The notes under the pieces were generated by a model. The model saw only the letters and a program-made list of their open reading frames with translations, ran no database searches and had not been told where the DNA came from. A stretch of DNA of 64,000 nt. Origin: Amphimallon solstitiale. Taxonomy: Eukaryota > Arthropoda > Insecta > Coleoptera > Scarabaeidae. The translations under genes and the position numbers were made by a program. Location: NCBI GenBank assembly GCA_963170755.1, contig CAUJHA010000370.1:1-64000 (forward strand), in the 5' to 3' direction. Shown piece after piece: positions 10,451-25,100 of this stretch. Positions within the stretch are counted from its first letter, which is position 1. Each line of letters opens with the position of its first letter.

Positions 10451-12540
10451 AAACGGTAAGAGATAGAACGTTTTTCTTTGAACGAGAGTGTTCCCAGTGA
10501 AATCTGTATAAGATAGACCTATTAAATCCTGCTAAATATACATCTTTTCGAAACGAGAATGTTCAAAGACCATTTAAATGCTGCTAAATCGACATTTTTT
10601 CGAAATTTTAATCGCGAATATCTCGGAAACGGTAAGAGATAGAACGTTTTTCTTTGAACGAGAGTGTTGCCAGTGAAAATCTGTATAAGATAGACCTATT
10701 AAATCCTGCTAAATATACATCTTTTCGAAACGAGAATGTTCAAAGACCATTTAAATGCTGCTAAATCGACATTTTTTCGAAACTTTAATCGCGAATATCT
10801 CGGAAACGGTAAGAGATAGAACGTTTTTCTTTGAACGAGAGTGTTCCCAGTGAAAATCTGTATAAGATAGACCTATTAAATCCTGCTAAATATACATTTT
10901 TTCGAAACGAGAATGTTCAAAGACCATTTAAATGCTGCTAAATCGACATTTTTTCGAAACTTTAATCGCGAATATCTCGGAAACGGTAAGAGATAGAACG
11001 TTTTGCTTTGAACGAGAGTGTTCCCAGTGAAAATCTGTATAAGATAGACCTATTAAATCCTGCTAAATATACATTTTTTCGAAACGAGAATGTAAAAGAC
11101 CATTTAAATGCTGCTAAATCGACATTTTTTCCAAACTTTAATCGCGAATATCTCGGAAACGGTAAGAGATAGAACGTTTTTCTTTGAACGAGAGTGTTCC
11201 CAGTGAAAATCTGTATAAGATAGACCTATTAAATCCTGCTAGATATACATTTTTTCGAAACGAGAATGTTCAAAGACCATTTAAATGCTGCTAAATCGAC
11301 ATTTTTTCGAAACTTTAATCGCGAATATCTCGGAAACGGTAAGAGATAGAACGTTTTTCTTTGAACGAGAGTGTTGCCAGTGAAAATCTGTATAAGATAG
11401 ACCTATTAAATCCTGCTAAATATACATTTTTTCGAAACGAGAATGTTCAAAGACCATTTAAATGCTGCTAAATCGACATTTTTTCGAAACTTTAATCGCG
11501 AATATCTCGGAAACGGTAAGAGATAGAACGTTTTTCTTTGAACGAGAGTGTTCCCAGTGAAATCTGTATAAGATAGACCTATTAAATCCTGCTAAATATA
11601 CATTTTTTCGAAACGAGAATGTTCAAAGACCATTTAAATGCTGCTAAATCGACATTTTTTCGAAACTTTAATCGCGAATATCTCGGAAACGGTAAGAGAT
11701 AGAACGTTTTTCTTTGAACGAGAGTGTTCCCAGTGAAAATCGGTATAAGATAGACCTATTAAATCCTGCTAAATATACATTTTTTCGAAACGAGAATGTT
11801 CAAAGGCCATTTAAATGCTGCTAAATCGACATTTTTTCGAAACTTTAATCGCGAATATCTCGGAAACGGTAAGAGATAGAACGTTTTGCTTTGAACGAGA
11901 GTGTTGCCAGTGAAAATCTGTATAAGATAGACCTATTAAATCCTGCTAAATATACATTTTTTCGAAACGAGAATGTTCAAAGACCATTTAAATGCTGCTA
12001 AATCGACATTTTTTCGAAACTTTAATCGCGAATATCTCGGAAACGGTAAGAGATAGAACGTTTTTCTTTGAACGAGAGTGTTCCCAGTGAAATCTGTATA
12101 AGATAGACCTATTAAATCCTGCTAAATATACATTTTTTCGAAACGAGAATGTTCAAAGACCATTTAAATGCTGCTAAATCGACATTTTTTCGAAACTTTA
12201 ATCGCGAATATCTCGGAAACGGTAAGAGATAGAACGTTTTTCTTTGAACGAGAGTGTTCCCAGTGAAAATCTGTATAAGATAGACCTATTAAATCCTGCT
12301 AAATATACATTTTTTCGAAACGAGAATGTTCAAAGACCATTTAAATGCTGCTAAATCGACATTTTTTCGAAACTTTAATCGCGAATATCTCGGAAACGGT
12401 AAGAGATAGAACGTTTTTCTTTGAACGAGAGTGTTCCCAGTGAAAATCTGTATAAGATAGACCTATTAAATCCTGCTAAATATACATCTTTTCGAAACGA
12501 GAATGTTCAAAGACCATTTAAATGCTGCTAAATCGACATT
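10450..12540 (+). repeat. Satellite monomers between block copies
   Basis: About twelve monomers, including a dimeric run alternating GTTCCC and GTGAAATC units (11.5-12.3 kb). Private single-base changes include GCTAGATAT at about 11241 and ATCGGTATAAG at about 11741. Nothing other than satellite was seen. Confidence 0.7.
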
Positions 12541-13980
12541 TTTTCGAAACTTTAATCGCGAATATCTCGGAAACGGTAAGAGATAGAACGTTTTGCTTTG
12601 AACGAGAGTGTTGCCAGTGAAAATCTGTATAAGATAGACCTATTAAATCCTGCTAAATATACATTTTTTCGAAACGAGAATGTTCAAAGACCATTTAAAT
12701 GCTGCTAAATCGACATTTTTTCGAAACTTTAATCGCGAATATCTCGGAAACGGTAAGAGATAGAACGTTTTTCTTTGAACGAGAGTGTTCCCAGTGAAAT
12801 CTGTATAAGATAGACCTATTAAATCCTGCTAAATATACATTTTTTCGAAACGAGAATGTTCAAAGACCATTTAAATGCTGCTAAATCGACATTTTTTCGA
12901 AACTTTAATCGCGAATATCTCGGAAACGGTAAGAGATAGAACGTTTTGCTTTGAACGAGAGTGTTCCCAGTGAAAATCTGTATAAGATAGACCTATTAAA
13001 TCCTGCTAAATATACATTTTTTCGAAACGAGAATGTTCAAAGGCCATTTAAATGCTGCTAAATCGACATTTTTTCGAAACTTTAATCGCGAATATCTCGG
13101 AAACGGTAAGAGATAGAACGTTTTTCTTTGAACGAGAGTGTTCCCAGTGAAAATCTGTATAAGATAGACCTATTAAATCCTGCTAAATATACATCTTTTC
13201 GAAACGAGAATGTTCAAAGACCATTTAAATGCTGCTAAATCGACATTTTTTCGAAACTTTAATCGCGAATATCTCGGAAACGGTAAGAGATAGAACGTTT
13301 TGCTTTGAACGAGAGTGTTCCCAGTGAAAATCTGTATAAGATAGACCTATTAAATCCTGCTAAATATACATTTTTTCGAAACGAGAATGTAAAAGACCAT
13401 TTAAATGCTGCTAAATCGACATTTTTTCCAAACTTTAATCGCGAATATCTCGGAAACGGTAAGAGATAGAACGTTTTTCTTTGAACGAGAGTGTTCCCAG
13501 TGAAAATCTGTATAAGATAGACCTATTAAATCCTGCTAAATATACATCTTTTCGAAACGAGAATGTTCAAAGACCATTTAAATGCTGCTAAATCGACATT
13601 TTTTCGAAACTTTAATCGCGAATATCTCGGAAACGGTAAGAGATAGAACGTTTTTCTTTGAACGAGAGTGTTCCCAGTGAAAATCTGTATAAGATAGACC
13701 TATTAAATCCTGCTAAATATACATCTTTTCGAAACGAGAATGTTCAAAGACCATTTAAATGCTGCTAAATCGACATTTTTTCGAAACTTTAATCGCGAAT
13801 ATCTCGGAAACGGTAAGAGATAGAACGTTTTTCTTTGAACGAGAGTGTTGCCAGTGAAAATCTGTATAAGATAGACCTATTAAATCCTGCTAAGTATACA
13901 TTTTTTCGAAACGAGAATGTAAAAGACCATTTAAATGCTGCTAAATCGACATTTTTTCGAAACTTTAATCACGAATATCT
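12540..13980 (+). repeat. 20-monomer-spaced block, copy 2 (partner 9000-10450)
   Basis: Repeats the eight-monomer order of 9.0-10.45 kb at an offset of 3533 bp. Towards its end it carries a private CTAAGTATAC change at about 13894 and a CACG change at 13971 that are absent from the partner. It leads into a unit with the marker GAAGGAG (14016), which links this region to the 20.7, 24.4 and 28.7 kb regions. Confidence 0.7.
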
Positions 13981-15050
13981 CGGAAACGGTAAGAGATAGA
14001 ACGTTTTGCTTTGAAGGAGAGTGTTCCCAGTGAAAATCTGTATAAGATAGACCTATTAAATCCTGCTAAATATACATTTTTTCGAAACGAGAATGTTCAA
14101 AGGCCATTTAAATGCTGCTAAATCGACATTTTTTCGAAACTTTAATCGCGAATATCTCGGAAACGGTAAGAGATAGAACGTTTTTCTTTGAACGAGAGTG
14201 TTCCCAGTGAAAATCTGTATAAGATAGACCTATTAAATCCTGCTAAATATACATATTTTCGAAACGAGAATGTTCAAAGACCATTTAAATGCTGCTAAAT
14301 CGACATTTTTTCGAAACTTTAATCGCGAATATCTCGGAAACGGTAAGAGATAGAACGTTTTGCTTTGAACGAGAGTGTTCCCAGTGAAAATCTGTATAAG
14401 ATAGACCTATTAAATCCTGCTAAATATACATTTTTTCGAAACGAGAATGTAAAAGACCATTTAAATGCTGCTAAATCGACATTTTTTCCAAACTTTAATC
14501 GCGAATATCTCGGAAACGGTAAGAGATAGAACGTTTTTCTTTGAACGAGAGTGTTCCCAGTGAAAATCTGTATAAGATAGACCTATTAAATCCTGCTAAA
14601 TATACATCTTTTCGAAACGAGAATGTTCAAAGACCATTTAAATGCTGCTAAATCGACATTTTTTCGAAACTTTAATCGCGAATATCTCGGAAACGGTAAG
14701 AGATAGAACGTTTTTCTTTGAACGAGAGTGTTCCCAGTGAAAATCTGTATAAGATAGACCTATTAGATCCTGCTGAATATACATCTTTTCGAAACGAGAA
14801 TGTTCAAAGACCATTTAAATGCTGCTAAATCGACATTTTTTCGAAACTTTAATCGCGAATATCTCGGAAACGGTAAGAGATAGAACGTTTTTCTTTGAAC
14901 GAGAGTGTTGCCAGTGAAAATCTGTATAAGATAGACCTATTAAATCCTGCTAAATATACATTTTTTCGAAACGAGAATGTAAAAGACCATTTAAATGCTG
15001 CTAAATCGACATTTTTTCCAAACTTTAATCGCGAATATCTCGGAAACGGT
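13300..15050 (+). repeat. Recurrent monomer cassette repeated at a six-monomer step
   Basis: Two copies of the four-unit order TTTTGC with GTAAAAG, GTTCCC/CATCTT, GTTCCC/CATCTT, GTTGCC with GTAAAAG start at about 13.30 and 14.36 kb; their GTAAAAG markers at 13386 and 14446 are 1060 bp (six units) apart. The pair, with the intervening GAAGGAG (14016) and CATATTTT (14255) markers and the CTGAATAT marker (14775), is found again 6714 bp downstream (20730, 20969, 21489), then at a further 3709 and 4240 bp. Confidence 0.75.
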
Positions 15051-16990
15051 AAGAGATAGAACGTTTTTCTTTGAACGAGAGTGTTCCCAGTGATATCTGT
15101 ATAAGATAGACCTATTAAATCCTGCTAAATATACATCTTTTCGAAACGAGAATGTTCAAAGACCATTTAAATGCTGCTAAATCGACATTTTTTCGAAACT
15201 TTAATCGCGAATATCTCGGAAACGGTAAGAGATAGAACGTTTTGCTTTCAACGAGAGTGTTGCCAGTGAAAATCTGTATAAGATAGACCTATTAAATCCT
15301 GCTAAATATACATTTTTTCGAAACGAGAATGTTCAAAGACCATTTAAATGCTGCTAAATCGACATTTTTTCGAAACTTTAATCGCGAATATCTCGGAAAC
15401 GGTAAGAGATAGAACGTTTTTCTTTGAACGAGAGTGTTCCCAGTGAAATCTGTATAAGATAGACCTATTAAATCCTGCTAAATATACATTTTTTCGAAAC
15501 GAGAATGTTCAAAGACCATTTAAATGCTGCTAAATGGACATTTTTTCGAAACTTTAATCGCGAATATCTCGGAAACGGTAAGAGATAGAACGTTTTGCTT
15601 TGAACGAGAGTGTTCCCAGTGAAAATCTGTATAAGATAGACCTATTAAATCCTGCTAAATATACATTTTTTCGAAACGAGAATGTTCAAAGGCCATTTAA
15701 ATGCTGCTAAATCGACATTTTTTCGAAACTTTAATCGCGAATATCTCGGAAACGGTAAGAGATAGAACGTTTTTCTTTGAACGAGAGTGTTCCCAGTGAA
15801 AATCTGTATAAGATAGACCTATTAAATCCTGCTAAATATACATCTTTTCGAAACGAGAATGTTCAAAGACCATTTAAATGCTGCTAAATCGACATTTTTT
15901 CGAAACTTTAATCGCGAATATCTCGGAAACGGTAAGAGATAGAACGTTTTTCTTTGAACGAGAGTGTTCCCAGTGAAAATCTGTATAAGATAGACCTATT
16001 AAATCCTGCTAAATATACATCTTTTCGAAACGAGAATGTTCAAAGACCATTTAAATGCTGCTAAATCGACATTTTTTCGAAACTTTAATCGCGAATATCT
16101 CGGAAACGGTAAGAGATAGAACGTTTTTCTTTGACCGAGAGTGTTCCCAGTGAAAATCTGTATAAGATAGACCTATTAAATCCTGCTAAATATACATCTT
16201 TTCGAAACGAGAATGTTCAAAGACCATTTAAATGCTGCTAAATCGACATTTTTTCGAAACTTTAATCGCGAATATCTCGGAAACGGTAAGAGATAGAACG
16301 TTTTTCTTTGAACGAGAGTGTTGCCAGTGAAAATCTGTATAAGATAGACCTATTAAATCCTGCTAAATATACATTTTTTCGAAACGAGAATGTTCAAAGA
16401 CCATTTAAATGCTGCTAAATCGACATTTTTTCGAAACTTTAATCGCGAATATCTCGGAAACGGTAAGAGATAGAACGTTTTTCTTTGAACGAGAGTGTTC
16501 CCAGTGAAAATCTGTATAAGATAGACCTATTAAATCCTGCTAAATATACATCTTTTCGAAACGAGAATGTTCAAAGACCATTTAAATGCTGCTAAATCGA
16601 CATTTTTTCGAAACTTTAATCGCGAATATCTCGGAAACGGTAAGAGATAGAACGTTTTTCTTTGAACGAGAGTGTTGCCAGTGAAAATCTGTATAAGATA
16701 GACCTATTAAATCCTGCTAAATATACATTTTTTCGAAACGAGAATGTTCAAAGACCATTTAAATGCTGCTAAATCGACATTTTTTCGAAACTTTAATCGC
16801 GAATATCTCGGAAACGGTAAGAGATAGAACGTTTTGCTTTGAACGAGAGTGTTCCCAGTGAAAATCTGTATAAGATAGACCTATTAAATCCTGCTAAATA
16901 TACATCTTTTCGAAACGAGAATGTTCAAAGACCATTTAAATGCTGCTAAATCGACATTTTTTCGAAACTTTAATCGCGAATATCTCGGAA
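14870..16990 (+). repeat. 12-monomer higher-order repeat, copy 1 (2121 bp)
   Basis: Twelve monomers repeated immediately downstream at an offset of exactly 2121 bp. Shared rare markers are the G in TAAATGGAC at 15536 (partner 17657) and the C in TTTGACCGAG at 16135 (partner 18256). Private to this copy are GTGATATC at about 15093 and TTTCAACG at about 15249, so those changes came after the duplication or were lost from the other copy. Boundaries are accurate to about one monomer. Confidence 0.85.
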
Positions 16991-19111
16991 TCGGTAAGAG
17001 ATAGAACGTTTTTCTTTGAACGAGAGTGTTGCCAGTGAAAATCTGTATAAGATAGACCTATTAAATCCTGCTAAATATACATTTTTTCGAAACGAGAATG
17101 TAAAAGACCATTTAAATGCTGCTAAATCGACATTTTTTCCAAACTTTAATCGCGAATATCTCGGAAACGGTAAGAGATAGAACGTTTTTCTTTGAACGAG
17201 AGTGTTCCCAGTGAAATCTGTATAAGATAGACCTATTAAATCCTGCTAAATATACATCTTTTCGAAACGAGAATGTTCAAAGACCATTTAAATGCTGCTA
17301 AATCGACATTTTTTCGAAACTTTAATCGCGAATATCTCGGAAACGGTAAGAGATAGAACGTTTTGCTTTGAACGAGAGTGTTGCCAGTGAAAATCTGTAT
17401 AAGATAGACCTATTAAATCCTGCTAAATATACATTTTTTCGAAACGAGAATGTTCAAAGACCATTTAAATGCTGCTAAATCGACATTTTTTCGAAACTTT
17501 AATCGCGAATATCTCGGAAACGGTAAGAGATAGAACGTTTTTCTTTGAACGAGAGTGTTCCCAGTGAAATCTGTATAAGATAGACCTATTAAATCCTGCT
17601 AAATATACATTTTTTCGAAACGAGAATGTTCAAAGACCATTTAAATGCTGCTAAATGGACATTTTTTCGAAACTTTAATCGCGAATATCTCGGAAACGGT
17701 AAGAGATAGAACGTTTTGCTTTGAACGAGAGTGTTCCCAGTGAAAATCTGTATAAGATAGACCTATTAAATCCTGCTAAATATACATTTTTTCGAAACGA
17801 GAATGTTCAAAGGCCATTTAAATGCTGCTAAATCGACATTTTTTCGAAACTTTAATCGCGAATATCTCGGAAACGGTAAGAGATAGAACGTTTTTCTTTG
17901 AACGAGAGTGTTCCCAGTGAAAATCTGTATAAGATAGACCTATTAAATCCTGCTAAATATACATCTTTTCGAAACGAGAATGTTCAAAGACCATTTAAAT
18001 GCTGCTAAATCGACATTTTTTCGAAACTTTAATCGCGAATATCTCGGAAACGGTAAGAGATAGAACGTTTTTCTTTGAACGAGAGTGTTCCCAGTGAAAA
18101 TCTGTATAAGATAGACCTATTAAATCCTGCTAAATATACATCTTTTCGAAACGAGAATGTTCAAAGACCATTTAAATGCTGCTAAATCGACATTTTTTCG
18201 AAACTTTAATCGCGAATATCTCGGAAACGGTAAGAGATAGAACGTTTTTCTTTGACCGAGAGTGTTCCCAGTGAAAATCTGTATAAGATAGACCTATTAA
18301 ATCCTGCTAAATATACATCTTTTCGAAACGAGAATGTTCAAAGACCATTTAAATGCTGCTAAATCGACATTTTTTCGAAACTTTAATCGCGAATATCTCG
18401 GAAACGGTAAGAGATAGAACGTTTTTCTTTGAACGAGAGTGTTGCCAGTGAAAATCTGTATAAGATAGACCTATTAAATCCTGCTAAATATACATTTTTT
18501 CGAAACGAGAATGTTCAAAGACCATTTAAATGCTGCTAAATCGACATTTTTTCGAAACTTTAATCGCGAATATCTCGGAAACGGTAAGAGATAGAACGTT
18601 TTTCTTTGAACGAGAGTGTTCCCAGTGAAAATCTGTATAAGATAGACCTATTAAATCCTGCTAAATATACATCTTTTCGAAACGAGAATGTTCAAAGACC
18701 ATTTAAATGCTGCTAAATCGACATTTTTTCGAAACTTTAATCGCGAATATCTCGGAAACGGTAAGAGATAGAACGTTTTTCTTTGAACGAGAGTGTTGCC
18801 AGTGAAAATCTGTATAAGATAGACCTATTAAATCCTGCTAAATATACATTTTTTCGAAACGAGAATGTTCAAAGACCATTTAAATGCTGCTAAATCGACA
18901 TTTTTTCGAAACTTTAATCGCGAATATCTCGGAAACGGTAAGAGATAGAACGTTTTGCTTTGAACGAGAGTGTTCCCAGTGAAAATCTGTATAAGATAGA
19001 CCTATTAAATCCTGCTAAATATACATCTTTTCGAAACGAGAATGTTCAAAGACCATTTAAATGCTGCTAAATCGACATTTTTTCGAAACTTTAATCGCGA
19101 ATATCTCGGAA
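16991..19111 (+). repeat. 12-monomer higher-order repeat, copy 2 (2121 bp)
   Basis: Direct tandem copy of the preceding block. The base change ATCGGTAAG occurs at 16991 and again at 19112, 2121 bp apart, but not at 14870, so it lies at the block junction and was carried by the duplicated segment. Similarity at this offset runs on to about 19290, then fails where GATACAAC and GTGAAAATC replace GATAGAAC and GTGAAATC. Confidence 0.85.
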
Positions 19112-22110
19112 TCGGTAAGAGATAGAACGTTTTTCTTTGAACGAGAGTGTTGCCAGTGAAAATCTGTATAAGATAGACCTATTAAATCCTGCTAAATATA
19201 CATTTTTTCGAAACGAGAATGTAAAAGACCATTTAAATGCTGCTAAATCGACATTTTTTCCAAACTTTAATCGCGAATATCTCGGAAACGGTAAGAGATA
19301 CAACGTTTTTCTTTGAACGAGAGTGTTCCCAGTGAAAATCTGTATAAGATAGACCTATTAAATCCTGCTAAATATACATCTTTTCGAAACGAGAATGTAA
19401 AAGACCATTTAAATGCTGCTAAATCGACATTTTTTCGAAACTTTAATCGCGAATATCTCGGAAACGGTAAGAGATAGAACGTTTTTCTTTGAACGAGAGT
19501 GTTCCCAGTGAAAATCTGTATAAGATAGACCTATTAAATCCTGCTAAATATACATCTTTTCGAAACGAGAATGTTCAAAGACCATTTAAATGCTGCTAAA
19601 TCGACATTTTTTCGAAACTTTAATCGCGAATATCTCGGAAACGGTAAGAGATAGAACGTTTTTCTTTGAACGAGAGTGTTCCCAGTGAAAATCTGTATAA
19701 GATAGACCTATTAAATCCTGCTAAATATACATTTTTTCGAAACGAGAATGTAAAAGACCATTTAAATGCTGCTAAATCGACATTTTTTCCAAATTTTAAT
19801 CGCGAATATCTCGGAAACGGTAAGAGATACAACGTTTTTCTTTGAACGAGAGTGTTCCCAGTGAAAATCTGTATAAGATAGACCTATTAAATCCTGCTAA
19901 ATATACATCTTTTCGAAACGAGAATGTTCAAAGACCATTTAAATGCTGCTAAATCGACATTTTTTCGAAACTTTAATCGCGAATATCTCGGAAACGGTAA
20001 GAGATAGAACGTTTTGCTTTGAACGAGAGTGTTCCCAGTGAAAATCTGTATAAGATAGACCTATTAAATCCTGCTAAATATACATTTTTTCGAAACGAGA
20101 ATGTAAAAGACCATTTAAATGCTGCTAAATCGACATTTTTTCCAAACTTTAATCGCGAATATCTCGGAAACGGTAAGAGATAGAACGTTTTTCTTTGAAC
20201 GAGAGTGTTCCCAGTGAAAATCTGTATAAGATAGACCTATTAAATCCTGCTAAATATACATCTTTTCGAAACGAGAATGTTCAAAGACCATTTAAATGCT
20301 GCTAAATCGACATTTTTTCGAAACTTTAATCGCGAATATCTCGGAAACGGTAAGAGATAGAACGTTTTTCTTTGAACGAGAGTGTTCCCAGTGAAAATCT
20401 GTATAAGATAGACCTATTAAATCCTGCTAAATATACATCTTTTCGAAACGAGAATGTTCAAAGACCATTTAAATGCTGCTAAATCGACATTTTTTCGAAA
20501 CTTTAATCGCGAATATCTCGGAAACGGTAAGAGATAGAACGTTTTTCTTTGAACGAGAGTGTTGCCAGTGAAAATCTGTATAAGATAGACCTATTAAATC
20601 CTGCTAAATATACATTTTTTCGAAACGAGAATGTAAAAGACCATTTAAATGCTGCTAAATCGACATTTTTTCGAAACTTTAATCGCGAATATCTCGGAAA
20701 CGGTAAGAGATAGAACGTTTTGCTTTGAAGGAGAGTGTTCCCAGTGAAAATCTGTATAAGATAGACCTATTAAATCCTGCTAAATATACATTTTTTCGAA
20801 ACGAGAATGTTCAAAGGCCATTTAAATGCTGCTAAATCGACATTTTTTCGAAACTTTAATCGCGAATATCTCGGAAACGGTAAGAGATAGAACGTTTTTC
20901 TTTGAACGAGAGTGTTCCCAGTGAAAATCTGTATAAGATAGACCTATTAAATCCTGCTAAATATACATATTTTCGAAACGAGAATGTTCAAAGACCATTT
21001 AAATGCTGCTAAATCGACATTTTTTCGAAACTTTAATCGCGAATATCTCGGAAACGGTAAGAGATAGAACGTTTTGCTTTGAACGAGAGTGTTCCCAGTG
21101 AAAATCTGTATAAGATAGACCTATTAAATCCTGCTAAATATACATTTTTTCGAAACGAGAATGTAAAAGACCATTTAAATGCTGCTAAATCGACATTTTT
21201 TCCAAACTTTAATCGCGAATATCTCGGAAACGGTAAGAGATAGAACGTTTTTCTTTGAACGAGAGTGTTCCCAGTGAAAATCTGTATAAGATAGACCTAT
21301 TAAATCCTGCTAAATATACATCTTTTCGAAACGAGAATGTTCAAAGACCATTTAAATGCTGCTAAATCGACATTTTTTCGAAACTTTAATCGCGAATATC
21401 TCGGAAACGGTAAGAGATAGAACGTTTTTCTTTGAACGAGAGTGTTCCCAGTGAAAATCTGTATAAGATAGACCTATTAAATCCTGCTGAATATACATCT
21501 TTTCGAAACGAGAATGTTCAAAGACCATTTAAATGCTGCTAAATCGACATTTTTTCGAAACTTTAATCGCGAATATCTCGGAAACGGTAAGAGATAGAAC
21601 GTTTTTCCTTGAACGAGAGTGTTGCCAGTGAAAATCTGTATAAGATAGACCTATTAAATCCTGCTAAATATACATTTTTTCGAAACGAGAATGTAAAAGA
21701 CCATTTAAATGCTGCTAAATCGACATTTTTTCCAAACTTTAATCGCGAATATCTCGGAAACGGTAAGAGATAGAACGTTTTTCTTTGAACGAGAGTGTTC
21801 CCAGTGAAATCTGTATAAGATAGACCTATTAAATCCTGCTAAATATACATCTTTTCGAAACGAGAATGTTCAAAGACCATTTAAATGCTGCTAAATCGAC
21901 ATTTTTTCGAAACTTTAATCGCGAATATCTCGGAAACGGTAAGAGATAGAACGTTTTGCTTTGAACGAGAGTGTTGCCAGTGAAAATCTGTATAAGATAG
22001 ACCTATTAAATCCTGCTAAATATACATTTTTTCGAAACGAGAATGTTCAAAGACCATTTAAATGCTGCTAAATCGACATTTTTTCGAAACTTTAATCGCG
22101 AATATCTCGG
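18400..22110 (+). repeat. 21-monomer higher-order repeat, copy 1 (3709 bp)
   Basis: Variant order and rare markers repeat at an offset of 3709 bp: ATCGGT at 19112 and 22821, GAAGGAG at 20730 and 24439, CATATTTT at 20969 and 24678, CTGAATAT at 21489 and 25198. Agreement starts just after the GACCGAG marker at 18256, which has no counterpart at 21965, and stops at about 22.1 kb. The block is about as long as the offset, so the two copies abut. Part of it (20.0-22.0 kb) is itself a copy of 13.3-15.3 kb at 6714 bp. Confidence 0.85.
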
Positions 22111-25100
22111 AAACGGTAAGAGATAGAACGTTTTTCTTTGAACGAGAGTGTTGCCAGTGAAAATCTGTATAAGATAGACCTATTAAATCCTGCTAAATAT
22201 ACATTTTTTCGAAACGAGAATGTTCAAAGACCATTTAAATGCTGCTAAATCGACATTTTTTCGAAACTTTAATCGCGAATATCTCGGAAACGGTAAGAGA
22301 TAGAACGTTTTTCTTTGAACGAGAGTGTTCCCAGTGAAAATCTGTATAAGATAGACCTATTAAATCCTGCTAAATATACATCTTTTCGAAACGAGAATGT
22401 TCAAAGGCCATTTAAATGCTGCTAAATCGACATTTTTTCGAAACTTTAATCGCGAATATCTCGGAAACGGTAAGAGATAGAACGTTTTTCTTTGAACGAG
22501 AGTGTTGCCAGTGAAAATCTGTATAAGATAGACCTATTAAATCCTGCTAAATATACATTTTTTCGAAACGAGAATGTTCAAAGACCATTTAAATGCTGCT
22601 AAATCGACATTTTTTCGAAACTTTAATCGCGAATATCTCGGAAACGGTAAGAGATAGAACGTTTTGCTTTGAACGAGAGTGTTCCCAGTGAAAATCTGTA
22701 TAAGATAGACCTATTAAATCCTGCTAAATATACATCTTTTCGAAACGAGAATGTTCAAAGACCATTTAAATGCTGCTAAATCGACATTTTTTCGAAACTT
22801 TAATCGCGAATATCTCGGAATCGGTAAGAGATAGAACGTTTTTCTTTGAACGAGAGTGTTGCCAGTGAAAATCTGTATAAGATAGACCTATTAAATCCTG
22901 CTAAATATACATTTTTTCGAAACGAGAATGTAAAAGACCATTTAAATGCTGCTAAATCGACATTTTTTCCAAACTTTAATCGCGAATATCTCGGAAACGG
23001 TAAGAGATACAACGTTTTTCTTTGAACGAGAGTGTTCCCAGTGAAAATCTGTATAAGATAGACCTATTAAATCCTGCTAAATATACATCTTTTCGAAACG
23101 AGAATGTAAAAGACCATTTAAATGCTGCTAAATCGACATTTTTTCGAAACTTTAATCGCGAATATCTCGGAAACGGTAAGAGATAGAACGTTTTTCTTTG
23201 AACGAGAGTGTTCCCAGTGAAAATCTGTATAAGATAGACCTATTAAATCCTGCTAAATATACATCTTTTCGAAACGAGAATGTTCAAAGACCATTTAAAT
23301 GCTGCTAAATCGACATTTTTTCGAAACTTTAATCGCGAATATCTCGGAAACGGTAAGAGATAGAACGTTTTTCTTTGAACGAGAGTGTTCCCAGTGAAAA
23401 TCTGTATAAGATAGACCTATTAAATCCTGCTAAATATACATTTTTTCGAAACGAGAATGTAAAAGACCATTTAAATGCTGCTAAATCGACATTTTTTCCA
23501 AACTTTAATCGCGAATATCTCGGAAACGGTAAGAGATACAACGTTTTTCTTTGAACGAGAGTGTTCCCAGTGAAAATCTGTATAAGATAGACCTATTAAA
23601 TCCTGCTAAATATACATCTTTTCGAAACGAGAATGTTCAAAGACCATTTAAATGCTGCTAAATCGACATTTTTTCGAAACTTTAATCGCGAATATCTCGG
23701 AAACGGTAAGAGATAGAACGTTTTGCTTTGAACGAGAGTGTTCCCAGTGAAAATCTGTATAAGATAGACCTATTAAATCCTGCTAAATATACATTTTTTC
23801 GAAACGAGAATGTAAAAGACCATTTAAATGCTGCTAAATCGACATTTTTTCCAAACTTTAATCGCGAATATCTCGGAAACGGTAAGAGATAGAACGTTTT
23901 TCTTTGAACGAGAGTGTTCCCAGTGAAAATCTGTATAAGATAGACCTATTAAATCCTGCTAAATATACATCTTTTCGAAACGAGAATGTTCAAAGACCAT
24001 TTAAATGCTGCTAAATCGACATTTTTTCGAAACTTTAATCGCGAATATCTCGGAAACGGTAAGAGATAGAACGTTTTTCTTTGAACGATAGTGTTCCCAG
24101 TGAAAATCTGTATAAGATAGACCTATTAAATCCTGCTAAATATACATCTTTTCGAAACGAGAATGTTCAAAGGCCATTTAAATGCTGCTAAATCGACATT
24201 TTTTCGAAACTTTAATCGCGAATATCTCGGAAACGGTAAGAGATAGAACGTTTTTCTTTGAACGAGAGTGTTGCCAGTGAAAATCTGTATAAGATAGACC
24301 TATTAAATCCTGCTAAATATACATTTTTTCGAAACGAGAATGTAAAAGACCATTTAAATGCTGCTAAATCGACATTTTTTCGAAACTTTAATCGCGAATA
24401 TCTCGGAAACGGTAAGAGATAGAACGTTTTGCTTTGAAGGAGAGTGTTCCCAGTGAAAATCTGTATAAGATAGACCTATTAAATCCTGCTAAATATACAT
24501 TTTTTCGAAACGAGAATGTTCAAAGGCCATTTAAATGCTGCTAAATCGACATTTTTTCGAAACTTTAATCGCGAATATCTCGGAAACGGTAAGAGATAGA
24601 ACGTTTTTCTTTGAACCAGAGTGTTCCCAGTGAAAATCTGTATAAGATAGACCTATTAAATCCTGCTAAATATACATATTTTCGAAACGAGAATGTTCAA
24701 AGACCATTTAAATGCTGCTAAATCGACATTTTTTCGAAACTTTAATCGCGAATATCTCGGAAACGGTAAGAGATAGAACGTTTTGCTTTGAACGAGAGTG
24801 TTCCCAGTGAAAATCTGTATAAGATAGACCTATTAAATCCTGCTAAATATACATTTTTTCGAAACGAGAATGTAAAAGACCATTTAAATGCTGCTAAATC
24901 GACATTTTTTCCAAACTTTAATCGCGAATATCTCGGAAACGGTAAGAGATAGAACGTTTTTCTTTGAACGAGAGTGTTCCCAGTGAAAATCTGTATAAGA
25001 TAGACCTATTAAATCCTGCTAAATATACATCTTTTCGAAACGAGAATGTTCAAAGACCATTTAAATGCTGCTAAATCGACATTTTTTCGAAACTTTAATC

